Positions 1 through 13,710 of a stretch of 64,000 nt of DNA are shown one piece after another. The DNA is from Carya illinoinensis. Taxonomy: Eukaryota; Streptophyta; Magnoliopsida; Fagales; Juglandaceae. Position numbers and translations under genes: made by a program. Below the pieces are notes generated by a model. That model was not told the DNA's origin. It did no database searches and saw only the letters and a list, made by a program, of their open reading frames with translations. The number at the start of each line of letters is the position of its first letter. Within the stretch, counting starts at the first letter, position 1. Location of the stretch: contig NC_056762.1 in assembly GCF_018687715.1 (NCBI RefSeq), positions 42,893,020 to 42,957,019 of the forward strand, given 5' to 3'.

Positions 1-153
1 AAAACTAAAACCACGTCGTATATGACTCCGCAGCATCTCCCTGATGCCCGACTGTAAAAAGTATCTCTTAAAAGAAAAACATTGGATGCCCGTTCCAAAT
101 TCTAGATTATAGAGAGGAAAACAAGGAATCGTAGGCTGGCAACCCTCGATCCT

Positions 154-168
154 GGACACGTGTCCAAT
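154..168. promoter_or_regulatory. G-box palindrome overlapping a CCAAT box, eIF1 promoter
   Basis: GGACACGTGTCC at 154-165 is a perfect 12-bp palindrome containing the G-box core CACGTG, and CCAAT follows at 164-168. A TATA-like TATTTAGA lies at 279-286, just before the pyrimidine-rich start of the presumed 5'UTR. In plants G-boxes bind bZIP and bHLH factors. Assignment to the eIF1 gene is inferred from position only. Confidence 0.5.
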
Positions 169-299
169 CATATGCGCGACACACAATACACCGCCCGATT
201 CCCAAGGCACACCATGGTCCACCACACAGCGCACATACAACGAATATAGTACACTCTTTGATCCCAATTTTCCCATCTTATTTAGATTTTATATCACAA

Positions 300-1567
300 G
301 TTCCCTTGTCCTTTCAGTTTTCTCTCTCGCCAAACAGCATTACGGAAGAGCGCGAGCGCGGGAGAGATAGCTCTGACTGATCCGATCTAGGGTTTAATCC
401 TATCACCGACATCAATTTTCAAATCCTAAACTTCGGATCAGGTGCTTTGCCTTCCTTTTACTGTTTTATATTTCTTGGCGATCGGATCTCATATCCAATC
501 AATGTTTAGGGTTCCGATTCTATCTGATTTATTTTTATCATAGTCTTTTCACTGGAAAGAATAGACTATCTTTTAAAATCTATTGGCTTTCGGTAATTAG
601 ATTCGTTTCTAGTGTTCTTTTCTTTACTTTTCTTTTTATTCTCCATGCTTCATGCCCAAACTTTGCTGTATCTAAGTTTATGAAATTTTTTTATTATGGT
701 TTTTATTTGATTCTTATATAAGTCATTATAATTTTTTATTCGTTATCGAAATATATATTTACAATTAATTGGTAGTTCAAGACTTCAGTAAGTCCTTTGT
801 CTCTATGTACTGATTGGGACCAAATACTTTTACTTGAAGTAAAAACTTTTTTTCCAAGTATGTGGTATCTGCTATATTCTTTTCGTAACACGCTAGCAAA
901 TCTTTTCAGTTGTTTATCTTTGTTTTGGATATGTGTTGGTTAATCCTGTTAATTAGTGAATGAGATGGCTTATTTTTTGGAGAGCAATTCTGGGAATCCA
1001 AGGGTCTGTTACTTGAATTTTGCCCACCATTTTTTTGTGATGAAGGCCATTGGATACAAAAGAGGCTGTAGTTTCTAAATATTACTCAAGATATAGGGAC
1101 ATTTAGTTGGGGATGCAATTCTTTTTATAAAGGAAAGAAAGAATTTAATAACCCCAGCATCCCCTAAACGGTTCACTGAAGGTGTATCTGCGGTTCATTA
1201 TACATTGTTGGTAAAGTTGATGACATGTTTAATGGCATGATTTTTTTCGAATTTCTTGTATCACTAAACTAGCGCACAAAGGTGATGCGCATGTATATGT
1301 CCCGCTGTTCTTATGATCAATAAAACTTTGTTTACCGACAAAAAAAAAAAAAAAAAAAAGTTGATGACATTTGTCTGTCTAATTTTATGGAGCATTTAGT
1401 GCATGATTAAAATTATGTTTTTTTGTTTACTGGGAAAGAAAAAGAAGCAGGTTACATGTATGCACTGGAGTCTTAGTTATCAATTTATGGTCTGATATGC
1501 ATTCCCCTCATAATCCAGGGCTTATCATCCAGTCGTTTGGCGGTTCTATTAAAATCAGCCAAGTTTC
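300..1567 (+). other. eIF1 5'UTR and leader intron
   Basis: Pyrimidine-rich leader sequence at about 300-441 ends in ATCAG|GTGCTT, a good donor. Acceptors occur at 1531-1532 or 1557-1558, just upstream of the ATG at 1568. A leader intron of about 1.1 kb is typical of plant SUI1 genes. The AT-rich intron contains the poly(A)-tailed insert at 1227-1356. Confidence 0.6.
1227..1356 (+). mobile_element. 5'-truncated LINE 3' end with 14-bp TSD
   Basis: A roughly 130-bp insert ends in ...AATAAAACTTTGTTTACCGAC followed by a long A run. It is flanked by AAAGTTGATGACAT at 1213-1226 and again at 1357-1370. The tail resembles the 3' ends of the longer LINEs at 22913 and 26066 read on the minus strand (AATAAAnCTT...ACC/TATC plus poly(A)). 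I read it as a severely 5'-truncated LINE in the eIF1 leader intron. Confidence 0.7.
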
Positions 1568-3052
1568 ATGTCTGAACTCGACGCTCAAATTCCCACTACC
1601 TTTGGTATGTTTGCTTGCTTCTGGACTCGATCTGTGATTTATTTTGCATGTCATGTGATTTGCCTATGGCTATCTTGTCTTTACAGTGTTTTTTCTTTTC
1701 CTGAATACAAACTTAATTGAAATGCCATGCTAGACATTCAAACTCAGTCTTTTTTTTTTTTAGGTAAAAAAGAGATAAATAATACATTCAGACTCAGAAT
1801 TAGAAACCTAGATCAGAAAATCTGAACTAGACTCTCAATTCCATTGTGATGGGTTTTTATTGCCTCTGATTGGTCTTTTTTTCGTAGTTTGTTCTCAGAA
1901 GGGAGTGTCTGTCTTTGCTCCTTGTTTCATCAGATGTCTGCTTGATTTTGTCTTTGTCAAAGGGTATTACTGGCCATCTTGCTCTTCTCCCTCGATGTCT
2001 CCTGATCAAGGATGTCAGTGTTTCTTTGTTAGAGTCAATTTGCTTACTCGCAACACAAGTCTGCATCTCTACAGAATTGGCCATTGACAAAGACACGACA
2101 ATTTGACATCCTTGACAAGGTGGACAAGTTAGGAGACAGAACACTATGGCTGGATCCCTCCAATTGTCACCAAGTAACAAAGTCACAAACTCACATCTGA
2201 AGAAGTGTGAGGATCAAAAGAAGTCAATCATATGTACCTTTAGGAATGGTGGGGAATGAGGATGTTAATGTACTGCCCTTCCCCCCAATATAAATGTTCC
2301 CCTACTTTCTTCATTGAATGGGATTCTGATTAGTTTGTTGTCCATATGAGTTGGTATAGATCCGTTTGCCGAGGCAAATGCTGAGGACTCTGGTGCTGGT
2401 TCAAAAGAGTATGTGCACATTCGTATACAGCAGCGGAATGGTAGGAAGAGCCTGACCACTGTGCAGGGGTTGAAGAAAGAATACAGCTACAACAAGATAC
2501 TGAAGGACCTCAAGAAGGAGTTTTGCTGCAATGGTACAGTTGTCCAAGACCCAGAACTAGGACAGGTAGGTCTTTTACGTAGTTGGCACCTTTCTGCTTT
2601 TGTTTAATTGCCTTCTTCAAATGGTGACACTCTTGTGTATCATGCAAAATTTTGATATTCTTTTGTGTATAGGTTATTCAACTTCAAGGCGATCAGCGAA
2701 AGAATGTGTCCACCTTCCTTGTCCAGGTAACCACTTACCACATTTTAGATGTGTCTGGATGTGGTTATTCCCAGTACTATTTATCCTTTTGTTTTTTCGG
2801 TTGTAAATAGCCTTATCAATATTATACTTGAACCCATTTTCCATAATGAATGTTTATTTGCTTAGGAAATACTTGCCTATTTTTTCCTTACTGAAGCGCT
2901 ATACTGTAATTCGATATTAGTGTGATTCATTGTTACTAAACCAAAAATATATTAGTTTGACTCGTTGCTGGTATCTAATTTTTGCGTGTTTTGATTGTGG
3001 AGAACAGGCTGGCATTGTGAAAAAAGAACATATCAAGATTCATGGTTTCTGA
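1568..3052 (+). CDS. SUI1: Translation initiation factor eIF1 (SUI1 family)
   Basis: Four coding exons: 1568-1604, 2360-2565, 2673-2726 and 3008-3052, giving 113 residues, the usual length of plant eIF1. The protein starts MSELDAQIP, has an acidic DPFAEANAEDSG stretch, then the SUI1 fold with YVHIRIQQRNGRKSLTTVQG, KILKDLKKEFCCNGTV and GDQRKNVSTFLVQAGIV, ending KIHGF. eIF1 binds the 40S subunit near the P site and enforces start-codon selection in the 43S complex in the cytosol. All introns are GT..AG and phase is continuous. A further intron probably splits the 5'UTR: donor after 441, acceptor at 1531-1532 or 1557-1558. Intron 1 (1605-2359) and the 5'UTR intron each hold a short retro-insertion. 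Identification is very secure; the UTR structure is inferred. Confidence 0.96.
1748..1783 (-). mobile_element. Micro retro-insertion, eIF1 intron 1
   Basis: A T-run insert of 36 bp is flanked by ACATTCAAACTCAG (1734-1747) and ACATTCAGACTCAG (1784-1797), 13 of 14 identical. It begins with a poly(T) tract followed by AGGTAA and so fits a minus-strand LINE tail of which only the last bases were copied. Confidence 0.55.
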
Positions 3053-5513
3053 GCTGCAGCAACTGAAAAAGCTAGCTCTCTGCATGCATGGTTGTGCCCT
3101 TATATGTTAGTGCCAGACATGTTATCGGACTTCTAGTATGGTCATGATCCTATTATGTCACTTAACGGTGTAGTGTGTTCACCACTTGGGTGTGTTTCTC
3201 TTCTGGTGTGTTCTAGTTATCCGTGGTTGTGTGGTGATGATGGAACTACTCATGATGAGTACTTGTGTCTCTGTGTTTGATAACAATCACTCTTATAAAA
3301 AATCTGATGTCAAGTTGCGAATTTGTCTTTTGAATTATTAACACTCCGGCAGCAGCTAAGGAAATCGATGATTCGACATACGATTACATTAGTACTGCTT
3401 GTCGGGACTAACATAAAATTAGCTCTTATATATGTATGGGTTGGGCTGTGGCTGTGGCCGAAGTTTTGCTACTTCAAAAAATTGTTTTAAAAAAGGAAAG
3501 TGGTACAAACTTCGAATTCAGTTTGCCATGTTTGAGCCTTGGCAAGTAACACGTACAAAACCAGTAGCATTTTGCGAGCGGAATCGTCATGTCCAAATTT
3601 GTACGGTAGAACTCTATTTAATACCTACAGAATGTAGAGCTTTCGAACTCCTTGTTTTACACAGTTTTCGGGTACTTGTGGTTGGAGATGATGGACTTCC
3701 TCCACAGATCTGTAGCTTGAATGCTACGTACAGATGGCTTATCTCAATGTATCAATTTTTACAGGGCAAACTACTTGCTGAAGCATATATTCCTTGTGTT
3801 TTTTTTTAATTATTCTCTTTCTATTAAAAAACAAATTAAATAAAGATGGCAAGTAAAATCGACAAGTACAAATCAGTAAGATAAGAAAAATTAATGTTTA
3901 TATGTAGTTTGAAAATGATGATATAGATGGTGAAATGCCGCATTTCTTGTCTTATGTACCGTCGTGTTCTCAATGATATCTACATAAGATCATGAATGAC
4001 ATACGTTTAATATAACCTTTATTGGTAGTTAAATTTGCTCCTACTTTTATATTGATATCGATTGAGATTTGAGAAGTAGATGTCAAAAGTACTTTTATTG
4101 ATAAGATATATATATATATATATATATAAAAGATCGAACCACTATTATTCTTCTTCTTCTTCTTCTTCTCCTCCTCCTCCTCCTCGGGATCATCGGATCA
4201 TGCATATTTCTTAATGAATAACCAATGAAAGTGCCAAATGTCTCTTTTCTATTAATTTGCTTTAATCGCATGCTTCATCTTGGGCCATTCTTTCCAGGGA
4301 CAAAAAAGATTGTGCCATAAAAGTTGAATACTTTAGGAGAATATAGAGGCACCCAACATGGGACATAATGATCATGCTGGAAGACACCCCCAAGAGCATT
4401 ATTTAAGGTACTGCGCATGCCATCTTTGACCCCCTAATTTACCATATATATCTTTTTACATTTTCATCGAATTCTTGCAGGATTTCATGGGGAAGGTAGC
4501 TACCCAGCTAGCTAGCTGCCTTTTCATGTCGGTGAAATCAGAATACCCAATTAACACATGAACTCTGATATAATAATGATGATGATGATGATAATGTAAG
4601 ATAACTATCATGTGACGATGATTGGAGAACATAAAAAGTATGGGAAATTCATTAATTGTAACGAGTGCTAGCTAGCTGCAAGAAAGGAATTATAAAACTT
4701 GTGAAAAAATCTCTAGCTGCATTACATCATAATTAAAATGAATATTAACTAATGTGATGTAAATTCTAGACATGCAGACTGAAAAAACTTCAGATATTTT
4801 CTACATCACCTTAACATTAATCATGCCTATAATGTACAATATGGTACTTCGATCTATCAGGTTATATATGGTTCATAAACAAAAATTCATGCATAGATGA
4901 ACAAATTATATATATATATATATATGCATGTATGACTATTTATAATAAAAATAGATTCATTTTGACAGAAAATAATCATTTTTATTAGAAATAACTGACA
5001 TAAATAAATAGTTTTAATTTCTTGTAGTGGCAGTCCATAAACTAAGCCAATAACTAATGTGTCTCCAATGTTCGGCTGCATATATAATATATATGGATTA
5101 AAAGCTAGCCATAAGAGACCATGATCTTTTATAATTTAATTGTTATTGCATGCTGTAATTAATTAACGAGATCATGTTATTGAAATATTGAACCATATTA
5201 TTAATGTAAGTTATAGTCCTACGAAAGATTAATTAAACATGCATATAGGCTTTTTTTTTAAGGATCATTACCATATTGGAATGTTTCCTGCATGCTTTTT
5301 TACTGTGCGTATTTAATATATAATTTACTACTGTCACCAAACGCACCGACCCTTCCAACTAACATTCTACTCCTTTTTTTATCTTACCTTCTGGTCTTCA
5401 TCACCTGCACTGGGAATGTTTTTTCTATTTCTTTCCAGTATTTAAGCGCCTCCACTTCACCTATATCTGCCCCATTGCTTCTTCTTCTTAGTACAACTTC
5501 AGGTGTTCTAATT

Positions 5514-5514
<1 letters not shown>
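3053..5514. other. Intergenic, eIF1 3'UTR to R3-MYB promoter
   Basis: The first 250 bases are the likely eIF1 3'UTR. The rest is AT-rich with (AT)n near 4105-4128 and 4908-4924 and a CTT/CTC tract at 4148-4184. An open frame of 125 codons at 3432-3809 matches no family I know and has no neighbouring exon signals. I see no gene here. Confidence 0.6.

Positions 5515-5564
<50 letters not shown>
5515..5564. repeat. (CT)25 microsatellite in R3-MYB leader
   Basis: An uninterrupted 50-bp CT repeat ends 11 bases before the MYB start codon at 5576, so it probably lies in the 5'UTR. CT/GA repeats in plant leaders can bind BPC/GAGA-binding proteins; that role here is inferred. Confidence 0.9.
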
Positions 5565-5567
<3 letters not shown>

Positions 5568-5575
5568 GGTAAAAT

Positions 5576-5998
5576 ATGGCTGACTTGGATCACAGTAGTT
5601 CTACTGAAACTGCTTTGGACTCCGAAGGTAATTATTACCCTCGCTTTCAATATCAATAATGTCCTTGCATGCCCCTTTCCATTTTTCTAAAGATAAAATC
5701 AAAAAAAAGTAATGTTAAGGCGAACATGCATGTGATGATCTGCTGTTGACCATCCATTTAGCTCCTTAATTTTTACCGTCATGTCTCTGGTGGAAACCAG
5801 AGAAGTTTTGCTTTTACCATTTTTTCTGCATGAAAGCTCTATAATTGATGGATGGCCATTAATTAAATTTTGATAATTTAATTAATGTTTATTTGCAGTA
5901 CTTGAGGAGGCAAAGAATAGCAATCACGATTCGAAGCTTCAATTCTCAGAAGATGAGGAGACGCTTGTTGTAATAATGTTTAATCTTGTTGGCGAGAG

Positions 5999-6072
<74 letters not shown>

Positions 6073-6202
6073 ACATGATCATTGTAATGATGCATGAGGT
6101 ACTTTAAACAGATGGTCTCTAATTGCTGGGAGAATCCCTGGAAGAACAGCCGAGGAAATTGAGAAATACTGGAATTCAAGATACTCCTCCAAAAGCGAAT
6201 GA
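5576..6202 (+). CDS. Single-repeat R3-MYB, CPC/TRY/ETC type
   Basis: Three exons, 5576-5627, 5899-5998 and 6112-6202, give 80 residues, typical of the small R3-MYB repressors. The protein opens [12 protein letters not shown], has an acidic linker, then one MYB repeat with [24 protein letters not shown] and [16 protein letters not shown]. There is no activation domain. In Arabidopsis these nuclear proteins compete with R2R3-MYBs for bHLH partners and repress trichome or promote root-hair fate. The bHLH-contact motif [DE]Lx2[RK]x3L reads TLVVIMFNL here. The acidic position is T, which I recall in the woody-plant ETC/TCL-like clade, but the basic position is I, which is unusual. Intron 2 (5999-6111) is mostly a CT repeat starting right after its donor. 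The family is secure; the clade is less so. Confidence 0.9.
6002..6071. repeat. (CT)35 microsatellite filling R3-MYB intron 2
   Basis: A 70-bp CT repeat begins three bases inside the intron whose donor is GAGAG|GTACTCTC at 5999, and makes up about 60% of a 113-bp intron. The acceptor ...AAACAG ends at 6111. Confidence 0.95.
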
Positions 6203-6830
6203 AGCGTCTTTTAGAAAGAAAGACAAATTGTTGAATGGAATTTAGAAGTTTGGTGCTAGCTAGGCATATGCATGCATGAAACTTGTATATATGCATGTGA
6301 TGCTTATGATATTATCGTTGCATCTGCGACTCAATTAATGTGGTCATGTTTATCGCGTCTTATATATAAGGGTTATATTCTTGCATGCCTTCTTTTGAGG
6401 GTAGGAATAAGTGTATGCCCTAATATTATATATATATATATATATGCATGTAAATATTATCAACCTAATTTAAGAATGCTAGCTAGTGAAAGTTTTCCTG
6501 TATATTTACATGCCAACTACTATTAGTTTTTGTTTGGTCTGTTACATCATGTATAAATGAATGTGGATTTCCTAATTTGCTTGGATTAGAAAACAGATGT
6601 GGCCCATGCATCTATCTCAACAAAACAAACGAACACAAGTTTTTTTCTATAAAATGACATATATATATATATGCCAAAGAGGGAAAAACTTCCATATATT
6701 AATTATCATTCCAAACGGAATCAAATTAACAAGCGAAGCAGTACATGATGTACGATAACGCATCATGATGAGTAGGTTATGATCTTGACAAGTAAATGCT
6801 TAATTAATAACAAAACTAAAAGCTAGAGAG

Positions 6831-6877
<47 letters not shown>

Positions 6878-9800
6878 AGATGGGGAGAACAAAAAAGAAG
6901 GAAAAAATACTGTTTGTGCAAGTGATGATCTTTTGTAAATCGTTTGAAAAAAAATATATTAGAATTTGCTTAAAAATTACATTTTTTTTTAAGGCTTGCG
7001 AACATCTAAATTAAACTTGTATATGGCATTATTTAACTTGAAAATCAAAACTATCTAAAGATTCGTACGTACAGTAGGCTGACAAATGAAGGCAAGCAAA
7101 GCTATATATAATTATATGCATGCCTGGCAAAACTGAAACGCGCACGTTCTTTATTAATCCATGAACCCAAGCACCTGATCATCTAGCGGCCTGCCTGACA
7201 TGCAATATTGGACTACACAAGAGACTGACAGGCCAACATGCGCATGCATGCATGCAGGGCCACAGCCTGATCAGTAAGGATGATGGCCGGTATAGTCCAT
7301 TAGCAATAGCATGCACGCAGTACTGGTATATTGGTGCAGGCAGTAATTAACCTGATCTCAATTAATCATTCTAGCTGTGTTATGTGATTTATCAAAAGGA
7401 ATATGCCTTTTATCCCAAATTCTATTCCTAGATATTAATTATATATACATATGTTGATAAGTATCAGCCTGTCTTAGAATACTACACCTTGTAATGTCAC
7501 CTTTTCCGTGACATGATCATAGAGAGGACAGAGATCTTGATCAGAATCGGTATGCGGAACACTAACGCGTATATACCTACATTTTCTTCATTTTTTTTTT
7601 TTTTTGAAAAATTAGAGAAAATATATTAATTTTTTCATTGTTAGACCTACTACTGTTCAAGTCACCCAATGAATGTGATAACTAATTATGTATATATATA
7701 TTACATCTTTTTAATCACATTTATATGAAAGCTATCAAAAAAAAAATCAGAGGTTTTGTTTTCTTAAATGTTCTAATAAAAAGTTCACTTATGTTAGCAG
7801 GTTAACACCAATAATTTTAGGTTGAGTTTAGATCTTCTATTCAAGCTAACAATCGATCTCTCGCGTACGTGATTAGCATGAAAAATCTAATTTACTTGAG
7901 CTTTAGGTTATGTTTGGTTATTGAATCAATCTTAAGTCATTTCAAATTAATTGTTGATAGAATTTATTATTTTTTAATTTTTTTATAAAAAAAATTAAAC
8001 TCATCTTAATTTATTTTATATATTTCAACGTAAAAAATTAAACTTGTCTCAATAAGATTTATAAAATATTACTATTTACAATTCAACTCAACTTACCTTA
8101 ACATTACAATACAACTTTAATTTTAAAAATTATTCGGATAGATTTGGATAGTGAAATGAGAATTTTTAATTTTAGATGAAAGTTTAAAATATTATTTTTT
8201 AATATTAATATTATTATTATTATAGAATTTTAAAAAATTGAATAGGATTTAAAAAAATTAAATTATTTATTATATTTTATATAAAATTTAAATATATATA
8301 TATATATAAAGACGATATTTTCCACTTGCCAAATCTGCAATTATTGATCCAATCATTTTCATGCATGAATAGGCAATCCAATCACATTTGTCAAATCAAA
8401 ATGAATTTATTTTTCCATGAATAGATACGCAATTATTATTTTATTCTAGTGGCCTACGTAGATGATTATGACTAAAAGATTGATGTAAACTCCAATTCAT
8501 AAAGGTATTTAAGTTCAAATTTTACGTTATTGTATTAAAGTACTATTTTAATAAGATGAATTTTTATAAATATGAAAAGAAAAGTTTGATATATTTCTTA
8601 AATTAAGGGTAATATTAATTATTTTTTTTAATTTATATATTTATACTCATTTTTCTCTTGTTAATAAATATTATTTAGTTTCAAGTTTTACAAGTGATTT
8701 TGATTTAGGCAAAATATTTTGTAGGATTTTTGTTTATTTATATATTTATTTCTCATATAATAATTTAGACTTTTTTTATTTTTTAAAAAAAATCATCATT
8801 ATTTCTAATTTTACAACTATTTAAGTCTAACTTGTGGACTTCATAAAATAATTTCAAATTTTACTATTAATCAATATTATTCAAAATTTTCTTTGTATTT
8901 TGATGAATGATCTTTTGTCTTCTCTATATTGATCATCTAATGAAACTAACTGTCAAAATTAATCTAAATTCTCTCAGGTATAAGTTGGTATAAGAGCTTG
9001 AAGAAATGTGGGGATACGAGCTATAAATATGAAATTCTTAATATTTTAAAAAGTTTTCTTCATTTTTATTTCTAAATATCATTTAAATAAAAACTAATTT
9101 TTAATTTTTTAATTTTTACATTTGATTATTACCTAATTATTATTTAAACGTAAAAATCAATAAAATTTTTATAAAATTTAAAATTTAAATTATATTATAT
9201 TTAAATAATTTATTAACTTTATAATATTTTTATTCAATTTTTTTTTTCTAAAATCTAATAATAGATCTTAATTTAAACTATTTTGTTATTATTTACAAAA
9301 TTTTCAAATATTCTAAATATTCAAATCAACCTTAAAAGAGTGAAATAGGTTTATGGAATAAACTGTATAAAATTATTAATTAGGTATTTAATGTTAAAGT
9401 CTCAAATTATGACATAGACTTGAAGGATATCTTTTGCCCAAAATACGAATGCCAAAAGCTAATACAAGACAAAACTCACCAAATTGGTTACCAATGCATG
9501 CATGACTCCAATCCTTATCACTTCTCACGATCGACATGAATGGGCAGAGATGTTTGCTGGCCCCTCTCATTGCGCAGTCCACGACAAAAGATGTTTGCCA
9601 AAAGCTACCCATTGAAAACTGTAGCACTCTTGAAAAAGTAAAAAATACGAAATTTAAATAAAAAATTTCAATCTTTTTCAAAATTAAAACGAGTGCACGA
9701 CATAATTAAATTGAGTGTACGACATTTATTGACTCAGGTCATGTAGTATACTCTAAATAAAAAGTGCAGAGAGCATTGCTGATCATGGGTAGTTAGTTAC

Positions 9801-10003
9801 ACAGTCGCAGTGACGAATTGTGAAAAGCACCCTTCTCTCTCGGTCTCAGCCAATATGGACTGGACTTGACTGCACTGCTTCATGGATGCCACTTGTTTAT
9901 CTAAGCTGAACCATTCTACACCCTTCATATCCTATCTTCTTCCCACGTGTCGCCCTTTCTCTTTTCCCATATTTCCTTCTGCTGATCATCATCTTCTTCC
10001 TCC
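6203..10003. other. AT-rich intergenic region
   Basis: No gene is seen. It holds an (AT)n tract at 6833-6875 and very AT-rich DNA from about 7560 to 9390. Around 8138-8290 is a decayed segment (TTTGGATAGTGAAATGAGA followed by AATATTATTATT) resembling the MITE at 45384-45592, and 7905-8100 may be another old palindromic MITE. Both are too eroded for me to set ends. Confidence 0.5.
8138..8290. repeat. Decayed MITE fragment
   Basis: This shares with 45384-45592 the order GGATAGTGAAATGAGA, AGATGAAAGTTTAAAATATT, an ATT-rich core, GAATTTTAAAAAATTGAATAG and ATTATTTATTATATTTTATA. No intact terminal repeats or TSD are seen. Confidence 0.4.
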
Positions 10004-10040
10004 ATAAATACAGTTCCACCCTCCTCTGCCTCCATATATA
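9944..10040 (+). promoter_or_regulatory. THI4 core promoter with G-box and TATA
   Basis: CACGTG lies at 9944-9949 within CCCACGTGTCGCC. ATAAATA lies at 10004-10010 and TATATA at 10035-10040, upstream of the ATG at 10096. The spacing suits a short-leader gene. A G-box would fit light or circadian control, reported for plant thiamine genes, but this is inferred. Confidence 0.5.
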
Positions 10041-10065
10041 ACCACACACACCCCCACAAAGCTAA

Positions 10066-12619
<2,554 letters not shown>

Positions 12620-13710
12620 ACCAAATTTGGTCTTGTTAATGAAATGAAAAAATGCTGGAAATAAATTATCCAGGCCGTTGACTGGAACTAATGTGTACGT
12701 ACTAGTGGCGGTGGCCGGATGGTTGATGTGGCTATATGTGTGTGTGTGTGTGTGTGGTAAACATTTGTGAAGAATGTGGGTGTCGATCTTCATGTATCTT
12801 TTCTTTTAATTGTTAGCTGTGACTATGTATATATATATATATATATATTATATGTGGGTGTGGTATGACGTTGCTGCAACTTGGAAGGTAGTGGGGATCA
12901 TTTGCCATGCATTTAGCTTTTGTTTTATATATTATAAAGTTGTAGGATCATTGCAATTAGAAGATGCCCGCCAACGTAGCAACTATATGCATGCAGGCTG
13001 CGCCGCTGCAGCATGCATGCGCGCAGCTAGCTTGTACAGTGGTCTGGAGAAATATAGGGTCTGTTTAATTGGCTCGACTGTCTGTCCTCCATCCCATCGA
13101 TCTTCACCACCGGCATCATGTGCTAAAACATTAATGTGAAGAATTGAACTTAAAATAAAAATAAATAAATAATTAAGCTTTGCTCGCATGGGAACAATTA
13201 ATAATCTTGGCATGCAATGCAAGAGGGAGAAAGCTGCATGCATGCCTGATCTGTGTTTAATTTAGACAACTGATCGATCATGATGATGATGTGGATGTTT
13301 AGTTAGTTAGCCATGATATATCTGAGGATGTTTTTCGTGAGTTTATAGTTTGATACAAATTAATTAAGCTGTCTCTTACAACGTACGCTGGCCTACCCCA
13401 AGAATTGAATTAAGCCAACCCTCAATTCTTCCGTTAATGCACTAATTATATATACATATACTGTCATGTCTGTAAACCCTCCGAGTCCCACGCTAAAACT
13501 AGCGGAAGATATTTCAGCTGACTCAGTCTCCTCACGTCTCTCCGTCTCTGTCTCTTTTATTTCTTGTAACCATTTCACCTCTTTCTAGGGTTTTCCTCAA
13601 ACTCTCTCCTCCTCCTGCCCTGCTCCTTCTCTTCTTCTTGCGGCGTCTTTACGCCCGACGCCGCAACTCCCTTTCTACGCAAAAATCCTCACAAAACTTA
13701 TAAGCAAGCA
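12620..13710. other. Intergenic, THI4 3' end to COBRA-like 5'UTR
   Basis: It contains the THI4 3'UTR, a GT repeat at 12737-12755, a TA repeat at 12825-12849, and a leader for the next gene (CT-rich from about 13575). No further gene is seen. Confidence 0.6.

Noticed and set aside
1857..2186. Open frames on both strands in eIF1 intron 1
   Set aside because: They fall inside a spliced intron and match no family I know.
3432..3809. Open frame of 125 codons after eIF1
   Set aside because: No recognisable domain, unusual composition, no flanking splice signals that continue it, and it lies in ordinary AT-rich intergenic DNA.
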